Assembly (NCBI GenBank): GCA_002127285.1
Contig: NFUW01000002.1
Coordinates: 1,709,630 to 1,773,629 of the forward strand
From: Chitinophagaceae bacterium IBVUCB1
GTDB taxonomy: Bacteria; Bacteroidota; Bacteroidia; Chitinophagales; Chitinophagaceae
DNA: 64,000 nucleotides
Reading direction: 5' to 3'
Part shown: positions 48,902 to 58,462 of the stretch, one piece after another
How the letters are laid out: each line of letters begins with the position of its first letter
Position numbering within the stretch: the stretch's first letter is position 1
Notes under the pieces: model-generated
Databases searched by the model: none
What the model was told of the DNA's origin: nothing
What the model saw: the letters and a program-made list of their open reading frames with translations, nothing else
Made by a program: the position numbers and the translations under genes

Positions 48902-50185
48902 ATGACACCGTACTTATTATACGCAGACAACGAAGGCAAGATATTTGAAGACAAGACACTGTATGCCATTGGCCGCAGTGGCTGGGATGCGTTGCCCGTG
49001 CAGGAAGACGAGTGGATAGAACTGCCCGATGGCGGTTCGCTATACCACCTGCCCATGCGCAGAGGCATAGGTATAGATGTAAAGACAGGTGAGATGCGCC
49101 TATGCGAAAAAGGATGGGCTGTAGCTGCCTTCATACCGCCTGCACATACCGGCTTTTACATGGCTGCGTTCGAGGCGCTGCCCGACGCGCCTACGCTGCC
49201 CTTGTTTTGCTACACGGCAGTAGGCTGGCACGATGATAAGTTTTATGTAACGGCAACGCGCATAGAGCGAGACATCAGGCAGGAATGTAAGGGCTATGAC
49301 GATACGCTGATACATAAGGGTGTAGAAGATATGCTGGCTGCCTATCCGCACAATCGTTTGGTGCAGCACCTTGCCAACAACTGCGCGCTTACTTATCATT
49401 GCCCTGCTGCCAGAAACTATTTTATGGGCAGGTGGGAATGCCCAATACCTGCATCGCCCGCGTGCAATGCCAACTGTATTGGTTGCATATCTTTTCAGCC
49501 TGAAACGGAAGAGATTTTTTCATCGCAAGACAGGCTTACGTTTAAACCTACCGCGGCAGAGATTGTAGAATATACCGTGCCGCATCTGGAAACCGCACCT
49601 TACCCCATCGTAAGCTTCGGGCAGGGCTGCGAGGGCGAACCGCTGCTAATGTGGGAAACCATCCGCGAGGCTATAATAGAAATACGCAAGCATACTAAAA
49701 GAGGCAGCATCAACATTAACACGAACGGCAGCAAACCAGATGCAGTGGAGAAACTGATGCAGGCGGGGCTGGATAGTATTCGTGTAAGCCTTAATTCCGT
49801 TCGTCCGGATATATATACCAAATACTACCTGCCCAATAACTATACGTTTGACGATATACGTGAGAGCGCGCGCATAGTGCGCAAATATGGCGGCTGGGCA
49901 TCTATCAATTATTTTGTATTCCCCGGCATGACGGATAGCGTAGCCGAATACGAAGCGATGCGCGAGTTTATCAAGTACACAGATATTACGATGATACAAT
50001 GGCGCAACTTTAACATAGACCCCGATTGGTATTTGGGCAAAATAGGCGTGGCAGATACAGGCGAGTTTATGGGAGTAAAACAAATGATGGAACTGATACA
50101 GGAAGAGTTTCCGAAGCTGAAGTTTGGTTACTTCAACCCGCCCAAAGAACGTATGCTGAATTTTGATACTGATTTTGCACATTAA
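48902..50185 (+). CDS. Radical SAM protein with long N-terminal extension
   Basis: 427 residues. The SAM-cluster motif Cys188-x3-Cys192-x2-Cys195 (PACNANCIGC) is followed by a partial TIM barrel (IVSFGQGCEGEPLLMW, GSININTNGSKPDAVEKL, IRVSLNSVRPDIYTKYY). The first 180 residues are an unusual extension with no recognised domain; three further Cys (161, 167, 180) precede the cluster motif and might bind a second cluster. There is no SPASM domain. A small hairpin CCCCT/AGGGG (48877-48889) and a purine-rich GGAAGGGG lie just before ATG 48902. Substrate unknown. Confidence 0.88.
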   Translation: MTPYLLYADNEGKIFEDKTLYAIGRSGWDALPVQEDEWIELPDGGSLYHLPMRRGIGIDVKTGEMRLCEKGWAVAAFIPPAHTGFYMAAFEALPDAPTLPLFCYTAVGWHDDKFYVTATRIERDIRQECKGYDDTLIHKGVEDMLAAYPHNRLVQHLANNCALTYHCPAARNYFMGRWECPIPASPACNANCIGCISFQPETEEIFSSQDRLTFKPTAAEIVEYTVPHLETAPYPIVSFGQGCEGEPLLMWETIREAIIEIRKHTKRGSININTNGSKPDAVEKLMQAGLDSIRVSLNSVRPDIYTKYYLPNNYTFDDIRESARIVRKYGGWASINYFVFPGMTDSVAEYEAMREFIKYTDITMIQWRNFNIDPDWYLGKIGVADTGEFMGVKQMMELIQEEFPKLKFGYFNPPKERMLNFDTDFAH

Positions 50186-50222
50186 CAGTATGCTTACAAT
50201 AGTTTGATTATTTTAGATAACG

Positions 50223-51071
50223 ATGAACGCTACACAACAAGGCATTAATATAAAAGCGACTGCATGGACGGTTGGTGTACATGTGCTGTTGCTCTTGTTG
50301 TTCTTCTTTATCAAATACAACACAAGCACAGAGGAGCCTATACAAGAACTGGGCATGGAAGTGAATCTGGGTACGGATGCGGATGGCAGTGGCACCGACC
50401 AGCCTATGGTAACGGAAGACCCTGCACCCGATAACAGAGAAGCTGCACAAACCATTGCTGCTGCTGCTCAGGAAACCAATACAGAGAAAGAAGTATTAAA
50501 GACCGAGGAGCCAGATGCACCCGTCATCAATACCAAACCAACAGAGGCTAAAAAGCCCGTACGGAATAATGTAGCTGAAACGAAACCCAAACCGCAAACG
50601 AAACCGACAACAGCCACGGTACAACCAACACAACCTAAGCCCCAACAACCAAGATATGTGTATAATGGTGGTACAGGCAAGGGCGGTAATAGTGCAGCCA
50701 TCAACAAACCCGGAACGGGCGAGGGTAATACAACAGGCAACGGCGACAGGGGGGTACCCGGCGGCACACCCGGCGCAAGCAACTATACAGGTACGCCGGG
50801 CAGGGGTGGTATAAGCTACAACCTGACAGGGCGCAGCATCGTAGCATACCCGCCACCGGATGCAGACTTTAAAGAAGGGGGCAAAGTAGTGATACGCATT
50901 ACAGTGAATAAAGACGGAGCGATTGTGAGTAAGCAGGTAAAATCTGCCACTAATGCAGAGATAAGGGCGATAGCATTGCGAAAGGCCGATAAGATAAGAT
51001 TCAACAAAAGTGACAGCGCACCCGAAGAACAGTTTGGCGATGTTACTTTTGTATTCAAAACACGTTCCTGA
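50223..51071 (+). CDS. TonB-like energy transducer
   Basis: 282 residues. One N-terminal membrane segment (about 13-31, WTVGVHVLLLLLFFFIKY), a long periplasmic linker rich in Pro, Lys, Thr and Gly (KPKPQTKPTTA and a Gly-rich stretch), and a C-terminal domain of TonB type (GRSIVAYPPPDADFKEGGKV, VIRITVNKDGAIVSKQV, RAIALRKADKIRF). TonB transmits proton-motive force to outer-membrane receptors. exbB and exbD, which normally precede such genes, are not here. folC follows after 8 nt. Confidence 0.86.
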   Translation: MNATQQGINIKATAWTVGVHVLLLLLFFFIKYNTSTEEPIQELGMEVNLGTDADGSGTDQPMVTEDPAPDNREAAQTIAAAAQETNTEKEVLKTEEPDAPVINTKPTEAKKPVRNNVAETKPKPQTKPTTATVQPTQPKPQQPRYVYNGGTGKGGNSAAINKPGTGEGNTTGNGDRGVPGGTPGASNYTGTPGRGGISYNLTGRSIVAYPPPDADFKEGGKVVIRITVNKDGAIVSKQVKSATNAEIRAIALRKADKIRFNKSDSAPEEQFGDVTFVFKTRS

Positions 51072-51079
51072 TTGACTGC

Positions 51080-52438
51080 ATGGATACAGATAACCGATAC
51101 GAGCAAATACTGAGCTACCTGTACGAAAAACTCCCTATGTTTTCCAGACAGGGTGCTGCTGCGCTCAAACCCAATCTTGACAATACGATTAAGATATGCG
51201 AACTGCTCGGCAACCCTTATGAGCAATTCAAATCCATACACATAGCAGGCACTAATGGCAAGGGCAGCACCAGCCATATGCTGGCAGCCGTTTTGCAGGA
51301 GTGTGGTTATAAAGTAGGTTTATATACATCGCCACACTTAGTTGATTTCAGAGAGCGTATTCGGGTAAATGGTAAGCCGGTAAGTAAAGAATGGGTTACT
51401 AATTTCGTTGACAAATACACAACGAATATTGAAGAAATTGAACCCTCATTTTTCGAGACAACTGTTGGTATGGCATTTGCCTTCTTTGCTGAAGAGCAAG
51501 TAGATTATGCCGTTATAGAAACAGGGCTTGGCGGCAGATTAGATAGTACTAATGTCATCACCCCCATACTATCTGTCATCACCAATATCAGCTACGACCA
51601 TACCGACCTGCTGGGCAATACACTTGCAGCCATAGCAAGTGAGAAAGCAGGCATCATCAAGCCCAAAGTGCCTGTAATAATAGGGCAGCAACACCCCGAA
51701 ACGGAGCGTGTGTTTTTTGAAAAGAGTGTACATGCGCAAAGCACCGTGTACTATGCCGATGCCATGTGGGACTTAGTACGCACAAGCAGCACACCGTCGT
51801 TGCAATATTACAAAGCTGTGAACCGTGCCATGCGCGAGATGCACGACCTGACGAGCGACCTGCCGGGCAGTTACCAATACCACAATATCAAAACCGTACT
51901 ATCGGCAGTTGATGTACTGAAAGCTAATCAGGGAATGGATATACCTTTTGCAGCCGTGCAACGCGCCATGAGTAAGGTGAAAAAACTGACGGGCTTATTT
52001 GGCAGATGGGATGTGTTGCAAGACAAGCCACTCATAATAGCAGACGTAGGGCACAACATAGCCGGCATTACAGAAGTAACCAATCAATGGAAGCAGGTAG
52101 ATGCAGAGAACAAGCACATCGTTATAGGGTTTGTAAAAGACAAAGACATAGATGCCGTACTTGCATCGCTGCCCAAAGACAATACCTATTATTTTTGCAA
52201 TGCCAATATAGTGCGTGCGTTGCCGGCATCAGAATTGAAGAAACGTGCAGAGGCTGCCGGATTACAAGGAGATATGTACACCAGTGTTGCCGATGCGGTA
52301 AGTGCCGCACGCAATGCAGTGGCTGTTAATGATGCAGTTTTGATTACGGGCAGCTTCTTTATAGTAGGCGAGGCAATTGAATACCTGAATGTGAACAATG
52401 GCAGATTATTTCCCACGTCCCTGGAAAATCACCATTAA
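51080..52438 (+). CDS. folC: Bifunctional dihydrofolate synthase / folylpolyglutamate synthase
   Basis: A 452-residue Mur-ligase-fold enzyme adding glutamate to folates. FKSIHIAGTNGKGSTSHML holds the P-loop, followed by TSPHLVDFRERIRVNG, VIETGLGGRLDSTNVI, ISYDHTDLLG and ADVGHNIAGI. Length is normal. It lies 8 nt after the TonB-like gene (shared transcript likely). Its last 33 bp overlap the convergent glycosylphosphotransferase gene. Confidence 0.95.
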   Translation: MDTDNRYEQILSYLYEKLPMFSRQGAAALKPNLDNTIKICELLGNPYEQFKSIHIAGTNGKGSTSHMLAAVLQECGYKVGLYTSPHLVDFRERIRVNGKPVSKEWVTNFVDKYTTNIEEIEPSFFETTVGMAFAFFAEEQVDYAVIETGLGGRLDSTNVITPILSVITNISYDHTDLLGNTLAAIASEKAGIIKPKVPVIIGQQHPETERVFFEKSVHAQSTVYYADAMWDLVRTSSTPSLQYYKAVNRAMREMHDLTSDLPGSYQYHNIKTVLSAVDVLKANQGMDIPFAAVQRAMSKVKKLTGLFGRWDVLQDKPLIIADVGHNIAGITEVTNQWKQVDAENKHIVIGFVKDKDIDAVLASLPKDNTYYFCNANIVRALPASELKKRAEAAGLQGDMYTSVADAVSAARNAVAVNDAVLITGSFFIVGEAIEYLNVNNGRLFPTSLENHH

Positions 52439-53827
52439 TGTGTAGAGCATTATTTTGATGTCGAGAGCCAGTGAGCAGTTTTCGATATAGAGCAAATCGT
52501 ACTTCATACGCTCCATCATTTCCGTTACATTTTCAGCATAGCCAAATTGTACCATGCCCCAGGATGTAAGCCCCGGCTTTACTTTGTGCAGGTATTTGTA
52601 GTGCGGATGTGTTTGGCTTATAATGTCTATAAAATGCTTACGTTCGGGGCGTGGCCCTACCAGCGACATATCGCCCTTCAAAATGTTTACAAATTGCGGC
52701 AGCTCGTCTATCCGCCATTTGCGCATGAATTTGCCCCATGGAGTAATGCGAGCATCTTCCTTGCTGCTGAGTGCGGGACCTTGTGCTTCCGCATCTACAT
52801 ACATAGAGCGAAACTTATAGATATAGAATGGCTTGCCAAACAGGCCTATTCGTTCCTGCTTGTATATGACGGGGCCATTTGACGACAACATTACCCGGAT
52901 GGCTGCGAAAATATAAACAGGTGATAACAAAATAAGTGCCAGCAGCGAAGCGATGATATCTAATGTGCGTTTGCAAACACGTTGCCAATCGGGCATCAGA
53001 TCGGGGTGTATGTGTATCAGTACGGCATCGTACACATTGCTTGTTTTTACCGAGCCTGAAATGATGTCGTACAAATCGGGTAATACTTTTACCACAACGG
53101 GGCGATAGCTGAGGCGTGTCAAAATGTTTTCGAGCAAATGATGTTCAGAAGAATCTACCGCTACCACTACCTCTTCAATAGCATGACTGTCTATGATGCT
53201 TTCCAGTTCTGCCAGATTGCCCAACTGCGGCAGGTATTTGCTCATACCATTTGCCGCCTCGAGATTGGAGTAGATAAAGCCTTTGAAGATATTGCCTAAT
53301 GCCTTAGGGCTTTCGCTCATCTGCTTATATACATCTATGGCTTTCTGATTACCACCTATTATCAATGTATTGAAACCTACTTTGCCATTGATGATATTTG
53401 CTTTTACCCTGTTCAGTATCATCATACGTGCAAACAATGTAATGGCAGTATGTATCAGCAAATACCTACCCGTCATGCGGATGAAGTAAGCGTAATCAAC
53501 CGCATCGTTGGCAAAAACGAATAATGAAATGAATATGCTGCCTAAGATGCATGATATGAGAGTGCGGTTTATTTCATTGAGCCTCGATTTGCGGTACAGG
53601 TCGAAGTAAGTGCCGGATAATAAGTATAAGAACAACCAAAAGCCCGGTATCAGTAGTATGCCAAACAAATAGTCTCTGCTCTGCAATGTGCCAAGTGCAT
53701 CTGAAAAGCCAATATTATCGAGCAGAGAATGACGATAAGCCCAGAAGACTATCCAGGATATTGCAGCAGTAATGTAATCAGACACCATCAGGCTGCGTAC
53801 GGCTCGTTTCTTTGCCGGGCTCAGCAT
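52406..53827 (-). CDS. Polyprenyl glycosylphosphotransferase (WcaJ/WbaP-like)
   Basis: 473 residues. Four or five N-terminal membrane helices, a Rossmann-like middle (VGFNTLIIGGNQKAIDVYKQ, IEEVVVAVDSSEHHLLENIL) and the C-terminal bacterial sugar transferase domain: RTLDIIASLLALILLSPVYI re-entrant helix, VIYKQERIGLFGKPFYIYKF, KWRIDELPQFVNILKGDMSL, VGPRPERKHF and KVKPGLTSWG. It transfers a sugar-1-phosphate to undecaprenyl phosphate, the first step of an exopolysaccharide or O-antigen unit. No other glycan polymerisation genes are adjacent; a lipoprotein and an oxidoreductase follow upstream on the same strand. Confidence 0.94.
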   Translation of the reverse strand: MLSPAKKRAVRSLMVSDYITAAISWIVFWAYRHSLLDNIGFSDALGTLQSRDYLFGILLIPGFWLFLYLLSGTYFDLYRKSRLNEINRTLISCILGSIFISLFVFANDAVDYAYFIRMTGRYLLIHTAITLFARMMILNRVKANIINGKVGFNTLIIGGNQKAIDVYKQMSESPKALGNIFKGFIYSNLEAANGMSKYLPQLGNLAELESIIDSHAIEEVVVAVDSSEHHLLENILTRLSYRPVVVKVLPDLYDIISGSVKTSNVYDAVLIHIHPDLMPDWQRVCKRTLDIIASLLALILLSPVYIFAAIRVMLSSNGPVIYKQERIGLFGKPFYIYKFRSMYVDAEAQGPALSSKEDARITPWGKFMRKWRIDELPQFVNILKGDMSLVGPRPERKHFIDIISQTHPHYKYLHKVKPGLTSWGMVQFGYAENVTEMMERMKYDLLYIENCSLALDIKIMLYTLMVIFQGRGK

Positions 53828-53831
53828 AGTG

Positions 53832-54701
53832 TTAGTATGTAATAAGTTTAATATTGTCTATAAGCACATAAGCGTTTGATGCCCCTTCGGGTAGCTTAGC
53901 TTTCACCAATAGCCTGACGGATGATGCACTGTAAGTGCCGATAAATGTCTGGACACCAATATACATTTTACTCCAGCTTTCGTTTGCTTTCACCCCACCG
54001 ATGTATTCGCTGTAAGGTTGCCCGGATTTAGATGTTTGCAGCCCAACTTCAAAAGGGGTGTTACATTTATAATTCACTTCAATGTATGCTTCGCCTGTTT
54101 TTACCGGGATGTCTTTATTATTTATGTTTTCAGAATTGGGGTGCGTAGTAGTAAGGTATATATATCCGGAACTACCACCTTCAAATACTTTGCTTGGGTC
54201 TGTAGTACGCACTAAAGAGGTATCTTCCGTTTTGTAGTCGTATAATTTGAGGAAGGTGTTGCCGGTTTCAAAATCTTCTTTCCATTGAAACTGAGCTGCT
54301 TCGTTATAGCTGACTTTTCCGGTATGGTAATATGTTTTGCCCGGCATTGCTTTCAGGTTGAAAGTATCGTTGCTGTAAAAAGGGTATAGTACCTGAAATG
54401 ATTTAAGCCCGCTGAAAGAGATGCCCGGAGAAAGGGTAATAAACGAACTGCTGTTTATCGGAACAGGTATGTTTGCAGGTAAATCATATGCACCCAGCAG
54501 TGCATTGTCTGCATATACCCAAACACTGCTTATTTTGCTGCTTGTACTGCCTGTTTTATTCAAGTCGTTTGATACTACACGCAAGGAGTCTATTTTTATA
54601 TAAGTAGGCACCTGCTCTGTGGGGTTGATGATATTGCAGCCTTGTAAAAAAAAGGCTGCAGTTATTGCTGCTGTTATTACTGCTCTCATTATATTATGCA
54701 A
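53832..54701 (-). CDS. Uncharacterised lipoprotein
   Basis: 289 residues. The signal MHNIMRAVITAAITAAFFLQ then GC gives a lipobox with Cys22; ATG 54689 (MRAVITA) is an equally good start. The mature part is beta-rich with Ser/Thr/Tyr strands; the second half (DFETGNTFLKLYDYKTEDTS, to AYVLIDNIKLITY) resembles a jelly-roll carbohydrate-binding module, ending in the typical IDNIKL strand. It ends 4 bp before the glycosylphosphotransferase start codon, so the two are likely co-transcribed. Possibly a surface glycan-binding protein; not certain. Confidence 0.75.
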   Translation of the reverse strand: MHNIMRAVITAAITAAFFLQGCNIINPTEQVPTYIKIDSLRVVSNDLNKTGSTSSKISSVWVYADNALLGAYDLPANIPVPINSSSFITLSPGISFSGLKSFQVLYPFYSNDTFNLKAMPGKTYYHTGKVSYNEAAQFQWKEDFETGNTFLKLYDYKTEDTSLVRTTDPSKVFEGGSSGYIYLTTTHPNSENINNKDIPVKTGEAYIEVNYKCNTPFEVGLQTSKSGQPYSEYIGGVKANESWSKMYIGVQTFIGTYSASSVRLLVKAKLPEGASNAYVLIDNIKLITY

Positions 54702-54737
54702 TCAATGTACCTGTCTATTCTATAAGCAATAATTGTG

Positions 54738-55724
54738 CTAAACGTTATGCAATTCGTTATGAAGGCTCATTTTTTTCAGTATCTGGTGCGCTACGTCCAT
54801 GGCCTGATAACCATCATATACGCTTACCCTAACAGGTTTGTCGTTTATGATAGCATCTGCAAACTCTGCCAACTCTGCCCGTATAGCGTTTGACGGAGTA
54901 ACCTCAGGCATTTGTACTGATATGATTTTCTTATCGCCATTGGGCATATCCAAGGGAAAATCGAACATATTACGACTGCCCGTATCGTCCTTCAGGCGTA
55001 CGACTTCCGTCTTCTTATCCAGAAAATCTACACTGATGTAGGCATCGCGCTGAAAGAGGCGCAGCTTGCGCATTTTTTTGAGCGATATGCGGCTGGCTGT
55101 CAGGTTGGCTACGCAGCCGTTGTCAAACTCTATACGCGCATTGGCAATATCGGCCGTTTCGCTGATGACGGATACGCCACTGGCAGATATACGGCGCACA
55201 GGGCTTTTCACCAAGTGCATCACAATATCTATGTCATGTATCATCAGGTCGAGTATCACAGACACATCCGTACCTCGCGGGTTGAATTGTGCCAGCCTGT
55301 GAGCCTCTATAAACATGGGTTGTAATACTTCTTCGCTCAGTGCAAGGTATGCGGGGTTGTAACGCTCTACATGCCCTACCTGGCATTTAATGCCTGCTTC
55401 TTTTACCAGTTTTACCAGTTCACGCCCTTCTTCCAGTGTATTGGCAAGAGGCTTTTCTATAAAGAAGTGCTTGCCTGCCAACAGGCATTTTTTAGCAATC
55501 TCGTAGTGGTTGGTAGTTGGCGCAACAATATCCAGCGCGTCTACATCTTGTATCAGGGCATCTGCATCGGTGTAGCGGATAACGTTGTATTCGGCTATGG
55601 CTTTTTCTGCTTGCTCATCACTTGGGTCAAAGAAGCCTATCAACTGTACCGTTGGCACTTCTTTCCATTGCTGTATATGTATCTTGCCCAGATGGCCTGC
55701 ACCTATTACACCTATCTTTAGCAT
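54738..55724 (-). CDS. Gfo/Idh/MocA family oxidoreductase
   Basis: 328 residues. N-terminal Rossmann domain with GVIGAGHLGKIHIQQW, the PTTNHYEIAKKCLLAGKHFF segment and the signature EKPLANTLEEG (catalytic Lys in EKP), then a C-terminal alpha/beta domain with CQVGHVERYNPAY and LDLMIHDIDIVMHL. Members oxidise or isomerise sugars and nucleotide sugars using NAD(P). It lies upstream of the lipoprotein and sugar-phosphotransferase genes on one strand (36-bp gap), so an envelope sugar substrate is plausible but not shown. Confidence 0.92.
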   Translation of the reverse strand: MLKIGVIGAGHLGKIHIQQWKEVPTVQLIGFFDPSDEQAEKAIAEYNVIRYTDADALIQDVDALDIVAPTTNHYEIAKKCLLAGKHFFIEKPLANTLEEGRELVKLVKEAGIKCQVGHVERYNPAYLALSEEVLQPMFIEAHRLAQFNPRGTDVSVILDLMIHDIDIVMHLVKSPVRRISASGVSVISETADIANARIEFDNGCVANLTASRISLKKMRKLRLFQRDAYISVDFLDKKTEVVRLKDDTGSRNMFDFPLDMPNGDKKIISVQMPEVTPSNAIRAELAEFADAIINDKPVRVSVYDGYQAMDVAHQILKKMSLHNELHNV

Positions 55725-55801
55725 TATGTTCTGCCTATGTATAGTAAGTTTGTTAATGTTTTATTGCTTCAGCAATGTTGCAATATAGCAATTAACCGCC
55801 A

Positions 55802-56485
55802 CTAAATCATGCCTTCATCTGCCATGCTGGTGTAATTCGTTCCGGCTATTATCAGATGGTCCAGTAGTTGAATGTCCATATAACCTGCAGCTTCTTTCAG
55901 TTTGCCCGTCAGTTCTTTGTCGGCATGGCTTGCGTTGAGGTTGCCTGATGGATGATTATGCGCGATGATGAGTTTATTAGCATTTTGCAGCAGAGCGTTT
56001 TTCAGCATGATGCGTATATCTGCCACTGTGCCCGTAAGCCCGCCACTGCTGATGATTTCGTAGCGTAGTATTTTATTACTTTGGTTGAGGTAGAAGACAC
56101 AAAACACCTCATGTGCCAAATCGCGCATCAGGGGTATGGCTATCTCTGCGGCATCTCTGCTCTGTGTTATAGATGTACGTTGCAATGCCTCGCCCATTTG
56201 CCTGCGGCGGCCCAGTTCTAATGCGGCAGCTATGGTGATAGCACGTGCCTCGCCTATTCCTTTGGTTTGTTGCAGTTGCATAACGCCCAGCCTGCCCAGT
56301 TCGTGCAAGTTGTTATCTGCCAATACCAGAATATCTCTTGCCAGGTCCAGTGCCGACTTTTCTCTTGTACCGCTGGATATGAGGATGGCAAGTAGTTCCG
56401 CATCAGAGAGCGCAGCTACGCCTTTCAGCAGTACTTTTTCTCTTGGGCGGTCGTCTTCGCTCCATGTTTTGATGCTATTGCTCAT
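55802..56485 (-). CDS. radC: RadC-family JAB-domain protein
   Basis: 227 residues. N-terminal helix-hairpin-helix region (RPREKVLLKGVAALSDAELL, LQQTKGIGEARAITI) and a C-terminal JAMM/MPN domain with the metal site HNHPSGNLNASHAD. ATG 56485 gives the normal family start. RadC proteins were once linked to DNA repair, but the metallopeptidase-like domain has no proven role; some members sit in mobile elements, although the composition here is ordinary. Confidence 0.93.
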   Translation of the reverse strand: MSNSIKTWSEDDRPREKVLLKGVAALSDAELLAILISSGTREKSALDLARDILVLADNNLHELGRLGVMQLQQTKGIGEARAITIAAALELGRRRQMGEALQRTSITQSRDAAEIAIPLMRDLAHEVFCVFYLNQSNKILRYEIISSGGLTGTVADIRIMLKNALLQNANKLIIAHNHPSGNLNASHADKELTGKLKEAAGYMDIQLLDHLIIAGTNYTSMADEGMI

Positions 56486-56659
56486 AAAATACTAAGTTAA
56501 AGAAACCACACATAATTAACTACTGCGATAGTATTTGTTGCACAGGCATTGTATGTGCTTTTCATCAAAGAAGTTAGGGATAGGTGTATACCCAGCCAGA
56601 CAGTTTTTGTTATGATAGCACTATTCAATAGATTACATATCATTTCAGTTGCACGAAAT

Positions 56660-57490
56660 ATGGATAAAAACTATGTAGAATTTCCACAACCTAATACGAT
56701 GCTGGTGATAGAATCATTGGATTACAATAATCCGTATGATTTCAGAAAGATGCACAGGCACGATTATTTTGAATTGATATTTGTGAATGAAGGCGAAGGC
56801 TCGCAACTGATAGATTTTACATCTTACCCTATTGCTGGCGAACAGATATATGTAATCTATCCCGGTCAAGTACACTTAATGCAGCGCAATACTGCAAATG
56901 GGTTATTGATTCAGTTCAGGAAAAATATTTTTGAATACATACGCCCCATTAAACATTATAATCTCTATAACCCATCTGCCCTTATTAATAGAGATACAGA
57001 TTCTTTCAGACATCTATACGAGCTCGCAGAGCGGATAAAAGATCTGGTATCTACAAAAAACGATTTGTCTTCACTGTCAAAATATAAAGCATACAGTTAC
57101 CTTCAAATCATATTATTATCACTGGTCGAGTTAAACAGCGGAGTAGCTGATATGAAAGACCATAATTTATTAGGTGAGTTTTTATCGCTGCTTACGACAC
57201 ATATACAAAGCAAAAAGAAAGTTGCTGAATATGCAGCACAATTACATTGCACACCTGATAAGCTGAATTACGTTTGCAAGAATGCACTTGGTAAAACAGC
57301 TTTGGAGATGATACATGAAGAATTGTTGCTGGAGATTCGCAGATTACTATTATTAAATGAAATGAGCCTTAAAGAAATTGCTTTTCAGTTAAACTTTGAC
57401 AGCCAATCGAACTTTAGCGGGTTTATTAAAGCCAATACTGGCATGACTCCTACAGAACTGCAAGCTGCCGTCTCGGATATTTATAAGTAA
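56660..57490 (+). CDS. AraC-family transcriptional regulator
   Basis: 276 residues from ATG 56660 (the frame extends to 56549; the extra residues do not look like a domain). A cupin-type ligand-binding N-terminal half (MHRHDYFELIFVNEGEGSQL, EQIYVIYPGQVHLM) is followed by two helix-turn-helix units (KKVAEYAAQLHCTPDKLNYV and SLKEIAFQLNFDSQSNFSGF), ending in the conserved KANTGMTPTELQ. It is A+T-rich. Targets are unknown; the T9SS gene 70 bp downstream on the same strand is a candidate, as is the divergent radC. Confidence 0.88.
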   Translation: MDKNYVEFPQPNTMLVIESLDYNNPYDFRKMHRHDYFELIFVNEGEGSQLIDFTSYPIAGEQIYVIYPGQVHLMQRNTANGLLIQFRKNIFEYIRPIKHYNLYNPSALINRDTDSFRHLYELAERIKDLVSTKNDLSSLSKYKAYSYLQIILLSLVELNSGVADMKDHNLLGEFLSLLTTHIQSKKKVAEYAAQLHCTPDKLNYVCKNALGKTALEMIHEELLLEIRRLLLLNEMSLKEIAFQLNFDSQSNFSGFIKANTGMTPTELQAAVSDIYK

Positions 57491-57560
57491 TACCCTCTAT
57501 TTTATAACAGTATCACAGCTATAGTAAACGACCTTCATAGCTCACAAAAAGCTATGATTT

Positions 57561-58373
57561 ATGAAGATTAAGATGTTACTATTTACAGCTACGATAGGTT
57601 TAGGTTACCTGTCGTTGTCGAGCTATTCTGCAGGTCCTTCTGCCAGTGCGGGGCATGTTGCGGTATCGGGTTGTGGCAGTACAGGTAGTTGCCACGGTGC
57701 AAAAAATACAGCAACGGCTGTAGCTATCGTTATTAAAGACGGTGTTACGACCATTACAAATAATAAATACACACCTGGTAAGAAATACGCTATTACTATA
57801 ACAGGTACAAATAGTAGTAAAACTCAATTCGGGTATCAGTTTTCTGCTACAAAAGGAACATCATCGGTTGGTACTATATCAAATATTCCGACCGGTTCAA
57901 AGAGTGCAACGGCAAGCGGTATTACAGTCGTGGAGCAAAGTGCACCTATTGCATCTGCTTTTGGGTTATTAATAACTTTCGACTGGACAGCACCAGCAGC
58001 TGGTAATGGGCCAGTAACATTATCGGCAGCGGTAAATGCAGTTGACGGAACCGGCGGTACCGGAAATGATGTATATAATACTACGCAGGTGACATTGACT
58101 GAAAGCACAACGGGCATTCAAACGGTTGTTCGGGAAAGTATTGCAGTACTATTCCCTAATCCTGCTACGAATGTTTTGAACATTCAGTTGAAAACACATG
58201 CCAAAGCTAATGCGGCTATACTCAACAGCTTCGGCCAAAAAGTAAAGGAGCTGACATTAAACCAAGGTATTACATCAACTGATGTAGCGGAGTTGCCAGC
58301 TGGTTTGTATTATATAAGTATAGCAACAGATGGAGAAAACGTATCGCAAACGCTTTCTTTTATCAGGCAATAA
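57561..58373 (+). CDS. Secreted choice-of-anchor-V-type protein with T9SS tail
   Basis: 270 residues. A signal peptide (MKIKMLLFTATIGLGYLSLS) is followed by GPSASAGHVAVSGCGSTGSC then HG, a Cys/His motif like that at the start of choice-of-anchor V (reeler-like) domains, but with five residues between the Cys. A beta-sandwich continues to about residue 185. The T9SS sorting tail (VLFPNPATNVLNIQLKTHAK, LPAGLYYISIATDGENVS) closes the protein. The CSC/H motif might bind a metal or heme; that is speculation. A strong terminator follows. Confidence 0.83.
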   Translation: MKIKMLLFTATIGLGYLSLSSYSAGPSASAGHVAVSGCGSTGSCHGAKNTATAVAIVIKDGVTTITNNKYTPGKKYAITITGTNSSKTQFGYQFSATKGTSSVGTISNIPTGSKSATASGITVVEQSAPIASAFGLLITFDWTAPAAGNGPVTLSAAVNAVDGTGGTGNDVYNTTQVTLTESTTGIQTVVRESIAVLFPNPATNVLNIQLKTHAKANAAILNSFGQKVKELTLNQGITSTDVAELPAGLYYISIATDGENVSQTLSFIRQ

Positions 58374-58393
58374 AGCTGAATATCTTACAACGT

Positions 58394-58429
58394 AATAAGG
58401 GTTGCTATTAAGCAACCCTTATTATTTTA
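58394..58429. terminator. Terminator between T9SS gene and ccmF
   Basis: AATAAGGGTTGCT-ATTA-AGCAACCCTTATT, a perfect 13-bp stem, followed by ATTTTAT on the plus strand. Confidence 0.88.
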
Positions 58430-58462
58430 TACTTATGCAGCGTTTATACAAACAAATGTGTA

